Of a stretch of 64,000 nucleotides of DNA, positions 51,369-58,985 are shown one piece after another. The notes beneath the pieces were generated by a model. It did not search any database, was not told the DNA's origin, and saw only the letters and a list, made by a program, of their open reading frames with translations. The position numbers were made by a program, and so were the translations under genes. Every line of letters starts with the position of its first letter. Positions within the stretch are counted from its first letter, which is position 1. This stretch comes from Actinoplanes sp. N902-109 (GTDB lineage Bacteria; Actinomycetota; Actinomycetes; Mycobacteriales; Micromonosporaceae). Location of the stretch: the NCBI RefSeq assembly GCF_000389965.1, contig NC_021191.1, forward strand, positions 3,411,501 to 3,475,500, written 5' to 3'.

Positions 51369-52522
51369 TGCTCGCCCCACGTGACCCGCAGCTCAGCCGG
51401 GCTGAACAGCGCGACACTGTCGTTCATCGGGACCTCGCCGGCCAGCCGCACATCGGGGAAGCGGGCGAACAGGCGGGTGACAGCGACCCTGATGAGCATG
51501 CGGGCGAGGTGCTGGCCCGGGCACTTGTGGATGCCGTACCCGAAGGCGAAGTTGCTCTCCGGCTCGCGGGTGATGTCGAAGGTGTCGGGGTCGGCGAACA
51601 CCTCCGGGTCCCGGTTGGCGGTCGAGTAGAGCGGGGCGATGTTGTCGCCGGCGTTGATGGTCAAGCCGTTGATCTCGACATCCTCGACGGCGACCCGCGG
51701 GATGCCGAGCTGGTTGATCGGCAGGTAGCGCAGCAGCTCCTCCACCGCGCCGTCGATCAGTTCCGGGTCCTCCCGCAGCTTCGCCCGCTGCTCCGGGTGG
51801 GCGAGCAGCGCGTACATGCAGTACGCCAGCATCTGCTGCACCGTGTCGTGCCCGGCGAACAGCAGGGTGGCGAACACCCCGGTCGCCTCGTCGTCGCTGA
51901 GCGCCTCGCCGTCCTCGCCGCTCTCGGCCAGCCGGTGCAGCAGCTTGTCCCCGGGTTGTTCGCGCTTGACCCGGACCAGCTCCATCGCGTCCCCGAAGAA
52001 GTCCTCGGTGCGCTGCATGATGTCGTCGAGGTCGGCGCCGCCCTCGATGCGGCGCATGCTGGCCTCGATGGCGCTGCCCTCGGCCACGCTCAGCCCGTAG
52101 AGGTCGTCGATGGCCAGCGACGGCAGCCGGCGGGCATAGCCGGGGAGCAGGTCGGCGCCGGGGCCCTGGGCCTCGATGTCGTCCAGGCAGGCGTCGGCCG
52201 TCCGGATGACGAACTCCTCCTGCTTGCGGGCCGCCCGCAGGGTGAAGTCGCGGGCGATCTTCTGCCGGTAGCGGGTGTGCTCGGGCGCGTCCATCCCGGA
52301 GAACCAGCCGGCCCGTTTGGGGCCCATCATCCCGGAGGCCGCCGCCGAGCTGAACCGCGGGTCGTTGGTGACCAGCTTGACCTGCTCGGCCCCGGCCACC
52401 AGCCATTGCTTGATGCCGAACAGCTCCTGGGTGCCGGCCGTGCCGCTGGTCAGGATCGCGCGGTGCTCGTCCTTGACGGCGAACGGGCAGCGCCCGGCGG
52501 GCGTTTCGCTCTCGGTGCTCAA
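51365..52522 (-). CDS. rapJ: RapJ/FkbD-type cytochrome P450
   Basis: Soluble bacterial P450 of 385 residues. Signatures seen: I-helix oxygen-binding AGHDT (223-227), ExxR at EELLR (261-265), and heme loop FGYGIHKCPG (327-336, Cys334 as axial ligand). In rapamycin RapJ oxidises C9 to the ketone next to the pipecolate amide; FkbD does the matching step in FK506. The start is a rare TTG at 52522, chosen because GGAAGG lies about nine bases upstream and the protein then begins MSTESETPAGRCPF as short-N-terminus P450s do. No better ATG or GTG exists nearby. It lies 32 bases after rapK and overlaps rapI by GTGA. No ferredoxin gene is in the window. RapN as an alternative is less likely because RapN normally sits beside the ferredoxin RapO. 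Confidence 0.85.
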   Translation of the reverse strand: MSTESETPAGRCPFAVKDEHRAILTSGTAGTQELFGIKQWLVAGAEQVKLVTNDPRFSSAAASGMMGPKRAGWFSGMDAPEHTRYRQKIARDFTLRAARKQEEFVIRTADACLDDIEAQGPGADLLPGYARRLPSLAIDDLYGLSVAEGSAIEASMRRIEGGADLDDIMQRTEDFFGDAMELVRVKREQPGDKLLHRLAESGEDGEALSDDEATGVFATLLFAGHDTVQQMLAYCMYALLAHPEQRAKLREDPELIDGAVEELLRYLPINQLGIPRVAVEDVEINGLTINAGDNIAPLYSTANRDPEVFADPDTFDITREPESNFAFGYGIHKCPGQHLARMLIRVAVTRLFARFPDVRLAGEVPMNDSVALFSPAELRVTWGEQ

Positions 52523-52554
52523 AGAAGTGTCCTTCCAGGTCGGGCGGGGAACGG

Positions 52555-53571
52555 CTACTCGACGAGGCCCTCGATCTCGACCAGCAGATCGGTGCGCGCG
52601 ATGTCGGTGTGCAGGACGGCGAAGGTCGCCTCGCGGGACAGCCGGTCGGCGCAGATGCGGCGTACGGTCTCGACGTCCTCGCGGTGGCGCACGTAGACCT
52701 TGAGATGGTCGACCTCGGCGAGGGTGTGCCCCCGGTCGAGCCCGTGCCGGGCGAGGTTCTCCGCGCCGATGACCCGGCCGATGTTCGCCAGCGCCACCTC
52801 GCACTGCCGGGCGACGTCGCCGTGGTGCACCGTCTCGTGACCGAGGATCCCCGCCGTGGCCGACACGAAGAGCCGTCCCCGGCCGCCTCCGCCGGGCGGG
52901 GCGAGCCAGGTCGCCCGGGCGAAGACCGGCGGGCGCGGGCCGTACCGCGCCGGATACCGGTGGGCGGTGAGCACCGCGGGATTCTCGATGTTGACCCGAT
53001 CGCCGCCCCGCGCCGCGAGGAAACAGCACGTGATGCCCCCGCTGTGCGCACCGATCCCGGTGGCCGCCGGCATCGACGCCGGCTCGACCCCACGCGCGTC
53101 GAGTGCCTCGGCACGGCCCACGCAGAAGTCCCGGTAGACCTCCAGCCCGTCGGCGTTGGCCGCGTTGATGCCGCTGACGTAGTTCCAGGTGCGGGCCAGG
53201 TGTGGGTAGCCGAGCCCGGCGGTCAGGTCGAAGAGCGCGGTGTACGCGGTTGTCGTGGCCGCCGCGTACCGGTCGCCCTCGGGCACCTGGACGATGCCGA
53301 AGAGATAGTCCTCGGTACGGGCCCAGGCGATCCCGCCGTGCCGGCCCGACTCGATGCGCTCCTGCGCCCGCCACACCTCGGCGAACGACTCGTCGTCGCG
53401 GGTCGTCGTGTGCACGGTGGCACGGGGATATCCGTCGTCCGGCGACACCTCGGCGGGGCCGGCCCGGTGGTCGACGACGCCGATCAGCGTCTCGTCCGCC
53501 TCGAGATCGGACGAACCCACCTTCTCGAAGCGACAGTACGGTGCCGTGATCGACGTGACCAACCGCTCCAC
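52555..53571 (-). CDS. rapK: RapK/FkbO-type chorismatase
   Basis: Chorismatase of 338 residues that hydrolyses chorismate to pyruvate and 4,5-dihydroxycyclohexa-1,5-dienecarboxylate (DHCHC), the starter acid of the rapamycin and FK506 PKS. Family blocks seen: TAPYCRFEKV near the N-terminus, GIGAHSGGITCCF in the middle, SATAGILGHETVHHGD and the C-terminal LLVEIEG with the acidic residue thought to act in catalysis. The residue before RTDLLVEIEG is Ala. From memory the 3-hydroxybenzoate-forming Hyg5 type has Cys there, so DHCHC formation is favoured, with moderate certainty. The GTG at 53571 directly abuts AGGAAGG; a TTG at 53562, nine residues' worth of bases downstream, has better spacing and may be the real start. 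First gene of the rapK-rapJ-rapI operon. Confidence 0.88.
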   Translation of the reverse strand: MERLVTSITAPYCRFEKVGSSDLEADETLIGVVDHRAGPAEVSPDDGYPRATVHTTTRDDESFAEVWRAQERIESGRHGGIAWARTEDYLFGIVQVPEGDRYAAATTTAYTALFDLTAGLGYPHLARTWNYVSGINAANADGLEVYRDFCVGRAEALDARGVEPASMPAATGIGAHSGGITCCFLAARGGDRVNIENPAVLTAHRYPARYGPRPPVFARATWLAPPGGGGRGRLFVSATAGILGHETVHHGDVARQCEVALANIGRVIGAENLARHGLDRGHTLAEVDHLKVYVRHREDVETVRRICADRLSREATFAVLHTDIARTDLLVEIEGLVE

Positions 53572-53751
53572 CCTTCCTGCGTTCCTGCGGGCGCGTACGA
53601 GGACCGAACCTACGTGCGTTCCCGCCCGGCAAACCCCCTACCGGCACCGGGCCAGGGGGATCTTTAGGGGGTCGGGCGCGGCTGGGCGACTGCTAGCGTC
53701 TGACTCGCAAGGGGCGTCGCGGGCACTTCGATCGTGAAAGAGAAGTGACTC
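53572..53751. promoter_or_regulatory. Divergent rapK/rapL promoter region with TAGGGGGT boxes
   Basis: On the minus strand TAGGGGGT (53640-53633) is followed after 20 bases by TAGGTT (53612-53607), a good actinobacterial -10, ahead of rapK. On the plus strand TAGGGGGT (53665-53672) is followed after 21 bases by TAGCGT (53694-53699), ahead of rapL. A third AGGGGGA lies at 53654-53660. The boxes would overlap the -35 positions of both promoters, as expected for a LuxR-type activator such as RapH. That RapH is the binder is inference. Confidence 0.6.
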
Positions 53752-54789
53752 ATGCAGACGAAGATTCTTTGCCAGCGCGACATCAAGCGGATCCTCTCGG
53801 TGGTCGGCCGCGACGTCATGATGGATCTGCTGATCAAGGAGCTGCAAAGGGGCTTCGCCCGGCTGGGCCGCGCCGAGATCGACGAGCCGCCGCCGCGCAC
53901 CGGCTTCGCCCGCCGGGGCGAGGTGCCCGGCGTCATCGAGTTCATGCCGCACCGCGCGGCGGGCGCCGGCGTGACGATGAAGACGGTCAGCTACAGCCCG
54001 CAGAACTACGAGCGGTTCCGGCTCCCGACGATCGTCGGGACCGTGTCCCGGCTCGACGACGACAGCGGCAGCCTGGTCGCCCTGGCCGACGCCGGTGTCA
54101 TCACCGCGATGCGCACGGGTGCGGTCGCGGCCGTCGCCACCCGGTTGCTCAGCATGCCGCACAGCTCGACGCTCGGCATCATCGGTGCCGGCGCCCAGGC
54201 TGTCACCCAGGCACACGGGCTCAGCCGGGTGTTGTCGCTCGAACGCATCCTGGTCAGCGACATCAGGCCCGAGCACGCGAGCTCGTTCGCCGAGCGGATC
54301 GGGTTTCTCGGGCTGCCCGTCGAGGTGACCGACGCGGCCACGGTGACGGCCACCTCCGACGTGCTGTGCACCGTCACGTCGGTGCCGGTCGGCGGCGGCC
54401 CGGTGCTGCCCGCCGCGCCGCGCCTGGGCCACCTGCACGTCAACGCGATCGGCGCGGACGAGCAGGGCAAGACCGAGCTGCCCCGGGCGCTGCTGGAGGA
54501 CGCCTTCATCTGCGTCGACCACCCCGGGCAGGCCCGCACCGAGGGGGAGTTCCAGCAACTGCCCGACCGTGAGCTGGGCCCGTCGCTGGCCGACCTGTGC
54601 GCCGCGCCCGGCACCGCCGTGGCCCACCGGGCGGGCCTGAGCGTCTTCGACTCGACGGGCAGCGCGTTCGCCGACCACATCGCCTTCGACGTGCTGCTGG
54701 GACTGGCCGACGAGCTGGGTCTGGGCCGCAAGATGGCGATCGAGTCGACCCCCGAGGACGTGCTCGACCCGTACTCGCTGCAGTGGTGA
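53752..54789 (+). CDS. rapL: RapL/FkbL-type lysine cyclodeaminase
   Basis: NAD-dependent lysine cyclodeaminase of the ornithine cyclodeaminase/mu-crystallin family, 345 residues. It converts L-lysine to L-pipecolate, which RapP adds to the polyketide to form the FKBP-binding end. Seen: PPRTGF and MKTVSY (Lys77) substrate-side motifs, ITAMRTGAVAAVA (117-129), Rossmann loop GIIGAGAQAV (142-151), and GADEQGKTELP with the Asp expected in catalysis. The sequence from MQTKILCQRDIKR to EDVLDPYSL matches my memory of RapL almost end to end, which separates it from true ornithine cyclodeaminases. ATG at 53752 has AGAGAAG upstream. It is followed after 53 bases by the ATP-grasp gene in the same direction with no visible terminator. 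Confidence 0.9.
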   Translation: MQTKILCQRDIKRILSVVGRDVMMDLLIKELQRGFARLGRAEIDEPPPRTGFARRGEVPGVIEFMPHRAAGAGVTMKTVSYSPQNYERFRLPTIVGTVSRLDDDSGSLVALADAGVITAMRTGAVAAVATRLLSMPHSSTLGIIGAGAQAVTQAHGLSRVLSLERILVSDIRPEHASSFAERIGFLGLPVEVTDAATVTATSDVLCTVTSVPVGGGPVLPAAPRLGHLHVNAIGADEQGKTELPRALLEDAFICVDHPGQARTEGEFQQLPDRELGPSLADLCAAPGTAVAHRAGLSVFDSTGSAFADHIAFDVLLGLADELGLGRKMAIESTPEDVLDPYSLQW

Positions 54790-54842
54790 GCGCTTGAGTC
54801 ACGGTTGAGCCGTCCCGATCGGCCCCGTGGCACAGTGTGGCC

Positions 54843-56147
54843 ATGCCGCAGCGCCCGAAGCTTGTCCTCGTCGGTCTGTTGTCCAAGTTTCCCTGGGTGT
54901 ACGAGGCCGCTGAACGGGCCGGGATCGACCTGATCCTGGTGCCCCGGGGGGACGACTCGCCCGAGGCGGCACGGCGGGCCAGGGCGGTCGTGGAGCTGCT
55001 GCCGCTGGACATCGAAGGCGACCCGGACGGTGCGCTGGCCGCCCTGGCCGAACGTTACCGGCGGGAACCCTTCGGCGGCATCATGGCGGGCAACGAGGTG
55101 GCGGTCACCTTTGTGGCACGCGCCGCCGCTCAGCTGGGCCTGACCGGGCTCAGCGAGCAAGCCGCGGCAGTGGTGCGGGACAAGCGGAGCATGCGGCAGC
55201 ACCTGCGCGAGGCCGGGCTCGCGGTGCCCGGCTTCGTGGTCGTCGAGGACCCGGACGGCTGGACCGACGCGCTGACACTGCGGTTCCCGGTCGTCGTCAA
55301 ACCGGCGAACGGCCATTCCAGCTTCGGTGTGATCCGGGTCGACGACCGCGACGGGCTCGAGCAAGCGGTGACCCGTACGTGGAAGCTGGTGGAGAGCCAT
55401 CTGGGCGGCTACGACGGGCTGGCCACCGAGGCCCGGGTGCTGGTCGAGGAATACCTGGACGGCCCCGAGCTCTCCGCCGAGTCGCTGGTGCACCGCGGCC
55501 AGGTCCGGGTCTGTGCGATCAGCTGGAAAGGCGAGCTGACCGGGCCGTACTTCGAGGAGACCGTGCTGCGGGCGCCGGCCCGGCTGCCGGCCGAGATCCT
55601 GGCCGCGATCGAGGCGGAGGTGGTCGGCGCCCACCGCGCCTTCGGGGCCACCGCGGGCACCACGCACACCGAGCTGCGGCTGGTCGGCGGGGTACGGCCG
55701 GTGGTGCTGGAGATGGCTGCCCGCATCGGCGGCGGCGGCAACATGCACTACCTCACCCACGTCAGCAGCGGGATCGACCTGGCTGCCGAGGCCATGCGCC
55801 TCTATCTCGGCCAGGAGCCGCTGTGCTGGCGCGCGGAGCCGGTGCCGTCCGGTCACGCGGGCTGCTATCTGGTGCCGATCGGCGCCGGTGGCCGGCTCAA
55901 GCGGATCCGCGGGCTGGACGAGGTGCGCCGGGACCCGCGGGTCGAGTACGTGGTGCAGACCGCCGCACCGGGCAGCGAGTTGCTGTCCTACCCGGACTGG
56001 TCCGGCAACCCGGCGGTCGTGCTCTCCCGCCACGGGTCGGACGCGGACACCAAGGCTTTTCACGACCACCTGGCTCGCACGCTGCGCGTGGAGTACGAGG
56101 ACCAGGTCCGAGCAGACCCCGATCACATCCGAGGGGAAACACCATGA
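54843..56147 (+). CDS. ATP-grasp carboxylate-amine ligase
   Basis: A 434-residue ATP-grasp enzyme, a family that activates a carboxylate as acyl phosphate and joins it to an amine, often making dipeptides or amide conjugates. Seen: N-terminal Rossmann-like domain, FPVVVKPANGHSSFGV (ATP-binding Lys, about 150-165), VEEYLDGPELSAESLV (central grasp), and VLEMAARIGGGGN with the metal-binding Glu and Asn. This layout is like carnosine-synthase or L-amino-acid ligase members. Start: ATG 54843; a GTG two codons upstream is possible, and no clear ribosome-binding site is seen for either. Its stop overlaps the next gene's ATG. It is not part of the known rapamycin set. It may use pipecolate or lysine (rapL neighbour), a hydroxylated amino acid, or a 7-deazaguanine acid as substrate, but the sequence does not say which. 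Confidence 0.75.
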   Translation: MPQRPKLVLVGLLSKFPWVYEAAERAGIDLILVPRGDDSPEAARRARAVVELLPLDIEGDPDGALAALAERYRREPFGGIMAGNEVAVTFVARAAAQLGLTGLSEQAAAVVRDKRSMRQHLREAGLAVPGFVVVEDPDGWTDALTLRFPVVVKPANGHSSFGVIRVDDRDGLEQAVTRTWKLVESHLGGYDGLATEARVLVEEYLDGPELSAESLVHRGQVRVCAISWKGELTGPYFEETVLRAPARLPAEILAAIEAEVVGAHRAFGATAGTTHTELRLVGGVRPVVLEMAARIGGGGNMHYLTHVSSGIDLAAEAMRLYLGQEPLCWRAEPVPSGHAGCYLVPIGAGGRLKRIRGLDEVRRDPRVEYVVQTAAPGSELLSYPDWSGNPAVVLSRHGSDADTKAFHDHLARTLRVEYEDQVRADPDHIRGETP

Positions 56148-56887
56148 CCGACACCACCAGCAGCACGCGGGCCACCGGACTGCCCCGTGACAGCGTGTCC
56201 ACCTTCTCCGAGCAGGTCCGCCGGCAGGGCTTCGTCGTCATGCGCCGGCCGGAGCTGGCCGGGCTGATCGGCGCCGCCGACCTCGAGGAGGTACGCGGGG
56301 CCTTCGAGAACATGCCGCTGGACACCCAGGTCCACGGCGTGGACGTGGTGCGCGAGCGCCGGTACGGCCGGCTGCGCATCCGGGTCGACGGTGCGCACGT
56401 CAGCTTCGAGGTGCTGCCCAACGCGGTCTTCCGCCAGGACGCCATCCCGCTGTGGAAGGGCAAGGACCGGGTGTTCGCGCCGGTGGCCGAGGAGGTGCTG
56501 CTCAGCCCGGGGATGCGGGCCCTGGCCGGGTTCGACGCGCTGATGGCCACGGCACTCGACGGGCACACCGTCTGGCACGGCGGCGTCCACCTGGTCCGGG
56601 TCATCGCCCGGTCGGGGGCCGACGGCCTGCCCACCCCCGAGGGCCGGCACCGGGACGGCCACTCCTTCGTCGGTCTGCACCTGATGCGCCGCGAGGGCGT
56701 CGCCGGTGGCCTGTCGACCGTGCACCCCAACGACGGCAGCGACAAGGTGTCGACCACGCTGCTGGACCCGCTCGACTCCATGTTCATCGACGACAACGCG
56801 GTCACCCACGAGGTCTCGCCGATCGTTCCCGAGGGCGCCTACGGCGTACGGGACATGCTCATGGTCGACTTCAACCCGATGGACTGA
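56144..56887 (+). CDS. Fe(II)/2-oxoglutarate dioxygenase, 2OG-Fe_Oxy_2 type (amino-acid hydroxylase-like)
   Basis: A 247-residue cytoplasmic oxygenase resembling the family of L-isoleucine 4-dioxygenase and related free amino acid hydroxylases (Pfam 2OG-Fe_Oxy_2). The metal triad is visible: His169-x-Asp171 in EGRHRDGHSF and a distal His222 in NAVTHEVSPI, followed by an Arg (YGVRDML) for 2-oxoglutarate. The N-terminal FVVMRRPEL and FEVLPNAVFRQD also fit the family. ATG at 56144 overlaps the ATP-grasp stop (ATGA) with GAGGGG upstream, so the two are translationally coupled and probably act in sequence: hydroxylate an amino acid, then ligate it. The transcript ends at the terminator right after this gene. 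The substrate is unknown; pipecolate, lysine or a branched amino acid are reasonable candidates. Confidence 0.72.
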   Translation: MTDTTSSTRATGLPRDSVSTFSEQVRRQGFVVMRRPELAGLIGAADLEEVRGAFENMPLDTQVHGVDVVRERRYGRLRIRVDGAHVSFEVLPNAVFRQDAIPLWKGKDRVFAPVAEEVLLSPGMRALAGFDALMATALDGHTVWHGGVHLVRVIARSGADGLPTPEGRHRDGHSFVGLHLMRREGVAGGLSTVHPNDGSDKVSTTLLDPLDSMFIDDNAVTHEVSPIVPEGAYGVRDMLMVDFNPMD

Positions 56888-56902
56888 ACACCCGCTCACG
56901 TG

Positions 56903-56939
56903 CCACCCGGTTCCTTTGTGGAGCCGGGTGGTTCTGTTT
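56903..56939 (+). terminator. Rho-independent terminator after the dioxygenase
   Basis: CCACCCGGTTCC and GGAGCCGGGTGG form a 12-bp stem with one G-U pair around the loop TTTGT, followed by TTCTGTTT. It lies 16 bases after the stop codon. It marks the end of the rapL-ligase-dioxygenase transcript and divides it from the methyltransferase operon. Confidence 0.85.
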
Positions 56940-56958
56940 GCGCGCAAGGGGTTCGGCT

Positions 56959-56989
56959 GTGACGACGGTCTATCTCCGGGCCGGATAAT
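56959..56989 (+). promoter_or_regulatory. Candidate promoter of the preQ0 operon
   Basis: GATAAT (56984-56989) is a strong match to a vegetative -10. TGTGAC/TGACGA (56959-56965) lies 18-19 bases upstream as a weak -35. It sits just after the terminator and 74 bases before the methyltransferase ATG, a sensible place for a new operon start. Confidence 0.4.
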
Positions 56990-57062
56990 GCAGCAATTTT
57001 ACTCAGGCAAGCGGGGCCTGCGCGTTGCCAAGATTGAGGCACCAGAGCAGGGAGCGGTGACG

Positions 57063-57821
57063 ATGGATGCCGAGTTCTACACCCGGGTGGCCGATCGGTT
57101 CGGCGGCTATTTCAGCAATGCGCGGAGCACCGACATCTTCCCCGACGGCCGGCCGGACGACGCGTTCGACGAGCTGGTGAACGCGCTGGGAGCACCGGAC
57201 GCCCGGCTGGTGGACATCGGCTGCGCCGACGGGCGCCGGCTGCTGGCCAACTCCCGCGCGTACGGCACCGCGATCGGGCTGGACCTGTCGCCGTCGATGC
57301 TCGACGTCGCCCGGAGGTACCGGGCCGACGCCGGCCTGGCCCACGTCACGTTCGAGCTGCGCGACGCCGCGCACACCGGCCTTCCCGACGGGTACGCCGA
57401 CGTCCTCACCTCCCGGCGCGGCCCGTTGTTCGCCCGGGAGTTCGAACGGGTGGTCCGTCCCGGCGGCGCCGTGTTCTACATGGGCATCGGTGAACAGGAC
57501 GCCCGCGAGCTGAAGGAGAGCATCGGCCGCGGCCAGGACTACGGCAGCTGGAACGGCACCCCGCTGGCGGAGCGGGCCGCCCACGAGCTGTCCGATGCCG
57601 GCTTCGTCGAGGTACGCAGCCAGGCGTTCCGGTTCGAGGAGTTCTACCACTCCCCGGCCGACCTGGACACGTTCCTGCAGCAGGTGCCGATCGTCGAGGA
57701 CTACGACCCGGTCGCGGACCAGGCCGCGTTCGACCGCTACGTCGCCGCCGCGACCGGCGATCGAGGCATCCGGTTGAGCCGGCACTGGTTCATCGTGCGG
57801 GCGCAGAAGCTTTCCCACTGA
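57063..57821 (+). CDS. Class I SAM-dependent methyltransferase
   Basis: A 252-residue Rossmann-fold methyltransferase. Motif I is LVDIGCADGRRLL (49-61), the acidic motif II is GLDLSPSML, and the usual VRPGG post-motif is in REFERVVRPGGAVFYMG. It has no membrane segment. The ATG at 57063 has GGGAG about nine bases upstream; an in-frame ATG at 56988 falls on the candidate -10, so it is rejected. It is the first gene of the operon that continues with queE 14 bases later, so it probably methylates a product of this pathway rather than rapamycin. It is not FkbM-like and does not look like RapM or RapQ as far as I can tell, but a role in rapamycin O-methylation cannot be excluded. Substrate unknown. 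Confidence 0.68.
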   Translation: MDAEFYTRVADRFGGYFSNARSTDIFPDGRPDDAFDELVNALGAPDARLVDIGCADGRRLLANSRAYGTAIGLDLSPSMLDVARRYRADAGLAHVTFELRDAAHTGLPDGYADVLTSRRGPLFAREFERVVRPGGAVFYMGIGEQDARELKESIGRGQDYGSWNGTPLAERAAHELSDAGFVEVRSQAFRFEEFYHSPADLDTFLQQVPIVEDYDPVADQAAFDRYVAAATGDRGIRLSRHWFIVRAQKLSH

Positions 57822-57835
57822 CAGGAAGGGGCGCC

Positions 57836-58549
57836 ATGGAACAGGATCTGGTCGTCAACGAAGTCTTCGGTCCGACCGTCCAGGGCGAAGGCCGGTCCAT
57901 GGGCCGCAGGTGCGCGTTCCTGCGGCTCGGCGGGTGCAACCTGTCGTGCACGTGGTGCGACACGCCGTACACCTGGGACTGGACCGGGGTCAGCGACAGC
58001 GGGGTGGCCCACGACCCGCGCCAGGAGCTGCACCGCCGTCCGGTCGCGGACGTGCTGGCCGAGCTGCTGGCCTTCGGAACCGACCTGATCGTGATCTCCG
58101 GCGGTGAGCCGCTGGGCCAGCAGGAGCGGCTTATCCCGCTGGTGCGGGCCCTGGTCGAGCACGGCAAGGAGATCGAGATCGAGACCAACGGCACGCATGC
58201 CGCGCACCCGGATCTCGTCGCCGCCGGCGTCCGGTTCAACGTGTCCCCGAAGCTGTCGCACTCGGGCGATCCCGAGCACCGCAGGATCGTCCCCGACGCG
58301 CTCGAGAACCTCGCCGCGCTGCCGGGGAGCACGTTCAAGTTCGTGTGCCGGGACACCCGCGACCTCGACGAGGTGTCCGGGCTCGTCAGCGCGTTCGAGC
58401 TCTCCTCGGTGTGGATCATGCCGATCGGGCGTACGGCCGACGACGTCACCAGGCACCTCAGTGCGCTGGCCGACGCGGTCGTGGAACGGGGCTGGAACCT
58501 GACAACCAGGCTGCACACCCTGGTGTGGGACGACAAACGGGCCGTGTGA
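57836..58549 (+). CDS. queE: 7-carboxy-7-deazaguanine synthase (radical SAM)
   Basis: QueE, 237 residues, rearranges 6-carboxytetrahydropterin to 7-carboxy-7-deazaguanine (CDG) using a [4Fe-4S] cluster and SAM. The cluster motif is GGCNLSCTWCDT with Cys34, Cys38 and Cys41 (CxxxCxxC). The N-terminal NEVFGPTVQGEGRSMGRR and the ISGGEPLGQ motif are characteristic of QueE. AGGAAGGGG precedes the ATG. It is third step of the GTP to preQ0 route and sits with queD, folE and queC in one operon, as in the toyocamycin and sangivamycin clusters. This points to secondary metabolism, not tRNA queuosine, because no tgt, queA or queF is near. Confidence 0.92.
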   Translation: MEQDLVVNEVFGPTVQGEGRSMGRRCAFLRLGGCNLSCTWCDTPYTWDWTGVSDSGVAHDPRQELHRRPVADVLAELLAFGTDLIVISGGEPLGQQERLIPLVRALVEHGKEIEIETNGTHAAHPDLVAAGVRFNVSPKLSHSGDPEHRRIVPDALENLAALPGSTFKFVCRDTRDLDEVSGLVSAFELSSVWIMPIGRTADDVTRHLSALADAVVERGWNLTTRLHTLVWDDKRAV

Positions 58550-58585
58550 GCGGCGCAGACCACAAGCAGAAGGGAAGTCGAAGCG

Positions 58586-58948
58586 GTGGGGTTTCGCATC
58601 ACCAAGAAGTTCGAGTTCTCGGCCAGTCATCAGCTGTCCGGCCTCGCTCCCGACCACCAGTGCGCCCGGCTGCACGGGCACAACTACGTGATCGAGCTCG
58701 AACTGGGCGCCGACGAGACCGAACTGTCCCCGGTGGGGTTCGTCCGGGACTACGGCGAGCTCTCGCCGTTCAAGGTCTGGCTCGACGCCACCCTCGACCA
58801 CCGGCACCTCAACGACGTGCTGACCGAGAACCCGACAGCCGAGAACATGGCCGCCTGGATCTACCGGACGTGGTCGAAGGAGTTCTCGGAACTGACCTGT
58901 GTCCGGGTCTCCGAGACGCCTAAGACCTGGGCCGAATACCGCCCGTGA
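58586..58948 (+). CDS. queD: 6-carboxy-5,6,7,8-tetrahydropterin synthase
   Basis: QueD, 120 residues, converts 7,8-dihydroneopterin triphosphate to 6-carboxytetrahydropterin, the second step to preQ0. The zinc ligands are His15 (SASHQL), His30 and His32 (LHGHNY); the catalytic Cys is Cys26 (DHQCARLHGH), with Asp71/His72 in TLDHRHLND and the pterin-binding Glu in VRVSETP. The C-terminal KTWAEYRP is typical of QueD. The start is GTG at 58586 with AGAAGGGAAG upstream. It lies 36 bases after queE and 37 before folE. All catalytic residues I would expect are present. Confidence 0.92.
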   Translation: MGFRITKKFEFSASHQLSGLAPDHQCARLHGHNYVIELELGADETELSPVGFVRDYGELSPFKVWLDATLDHRHLNDVLTENPTAENMAAWIYRTWSKEFSELTCVRVSETPKTWAEYRP

Positions 58949-58985
58949 CACACCGATCCTCAAGCGTCAGACGAAAGGCACCCGC

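Noticed and set aside
51365..53647. A single 760-residue minus-strand protein covering rapJ and most of the rapK region
   Set aside because: Only the last 385 residues are a P450. The rest is the rapK region read in the wrong frame, and rapK itself is clearly coding in another frame with chorismatase motifs.
51509..53667. Plus-strand reading frames opposite rapJ and rapK
   Set aside because: Low-complexity Val/Gly/Asp/Arg-rich shadows; the minus-strand genes have clear catalytic motifs.
53752..54789. Ornithine cyclodeaminase or SbnB-type enzyme instead of lysine cyclodeaminase
   Set aside because: The sequence fits RapL closely as remembered, and the rapK, rapJ, rapI and PKS context demands pipecolate. 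No SbnA-like partner is present.
56988..57062. ATG at 56988 as methyltransferase start
   Set aside because: It overlaps the candidate -10 GATAAT. The added residues do not belong to the fold and the ATG at 57063 has a better ribosome-binding site.
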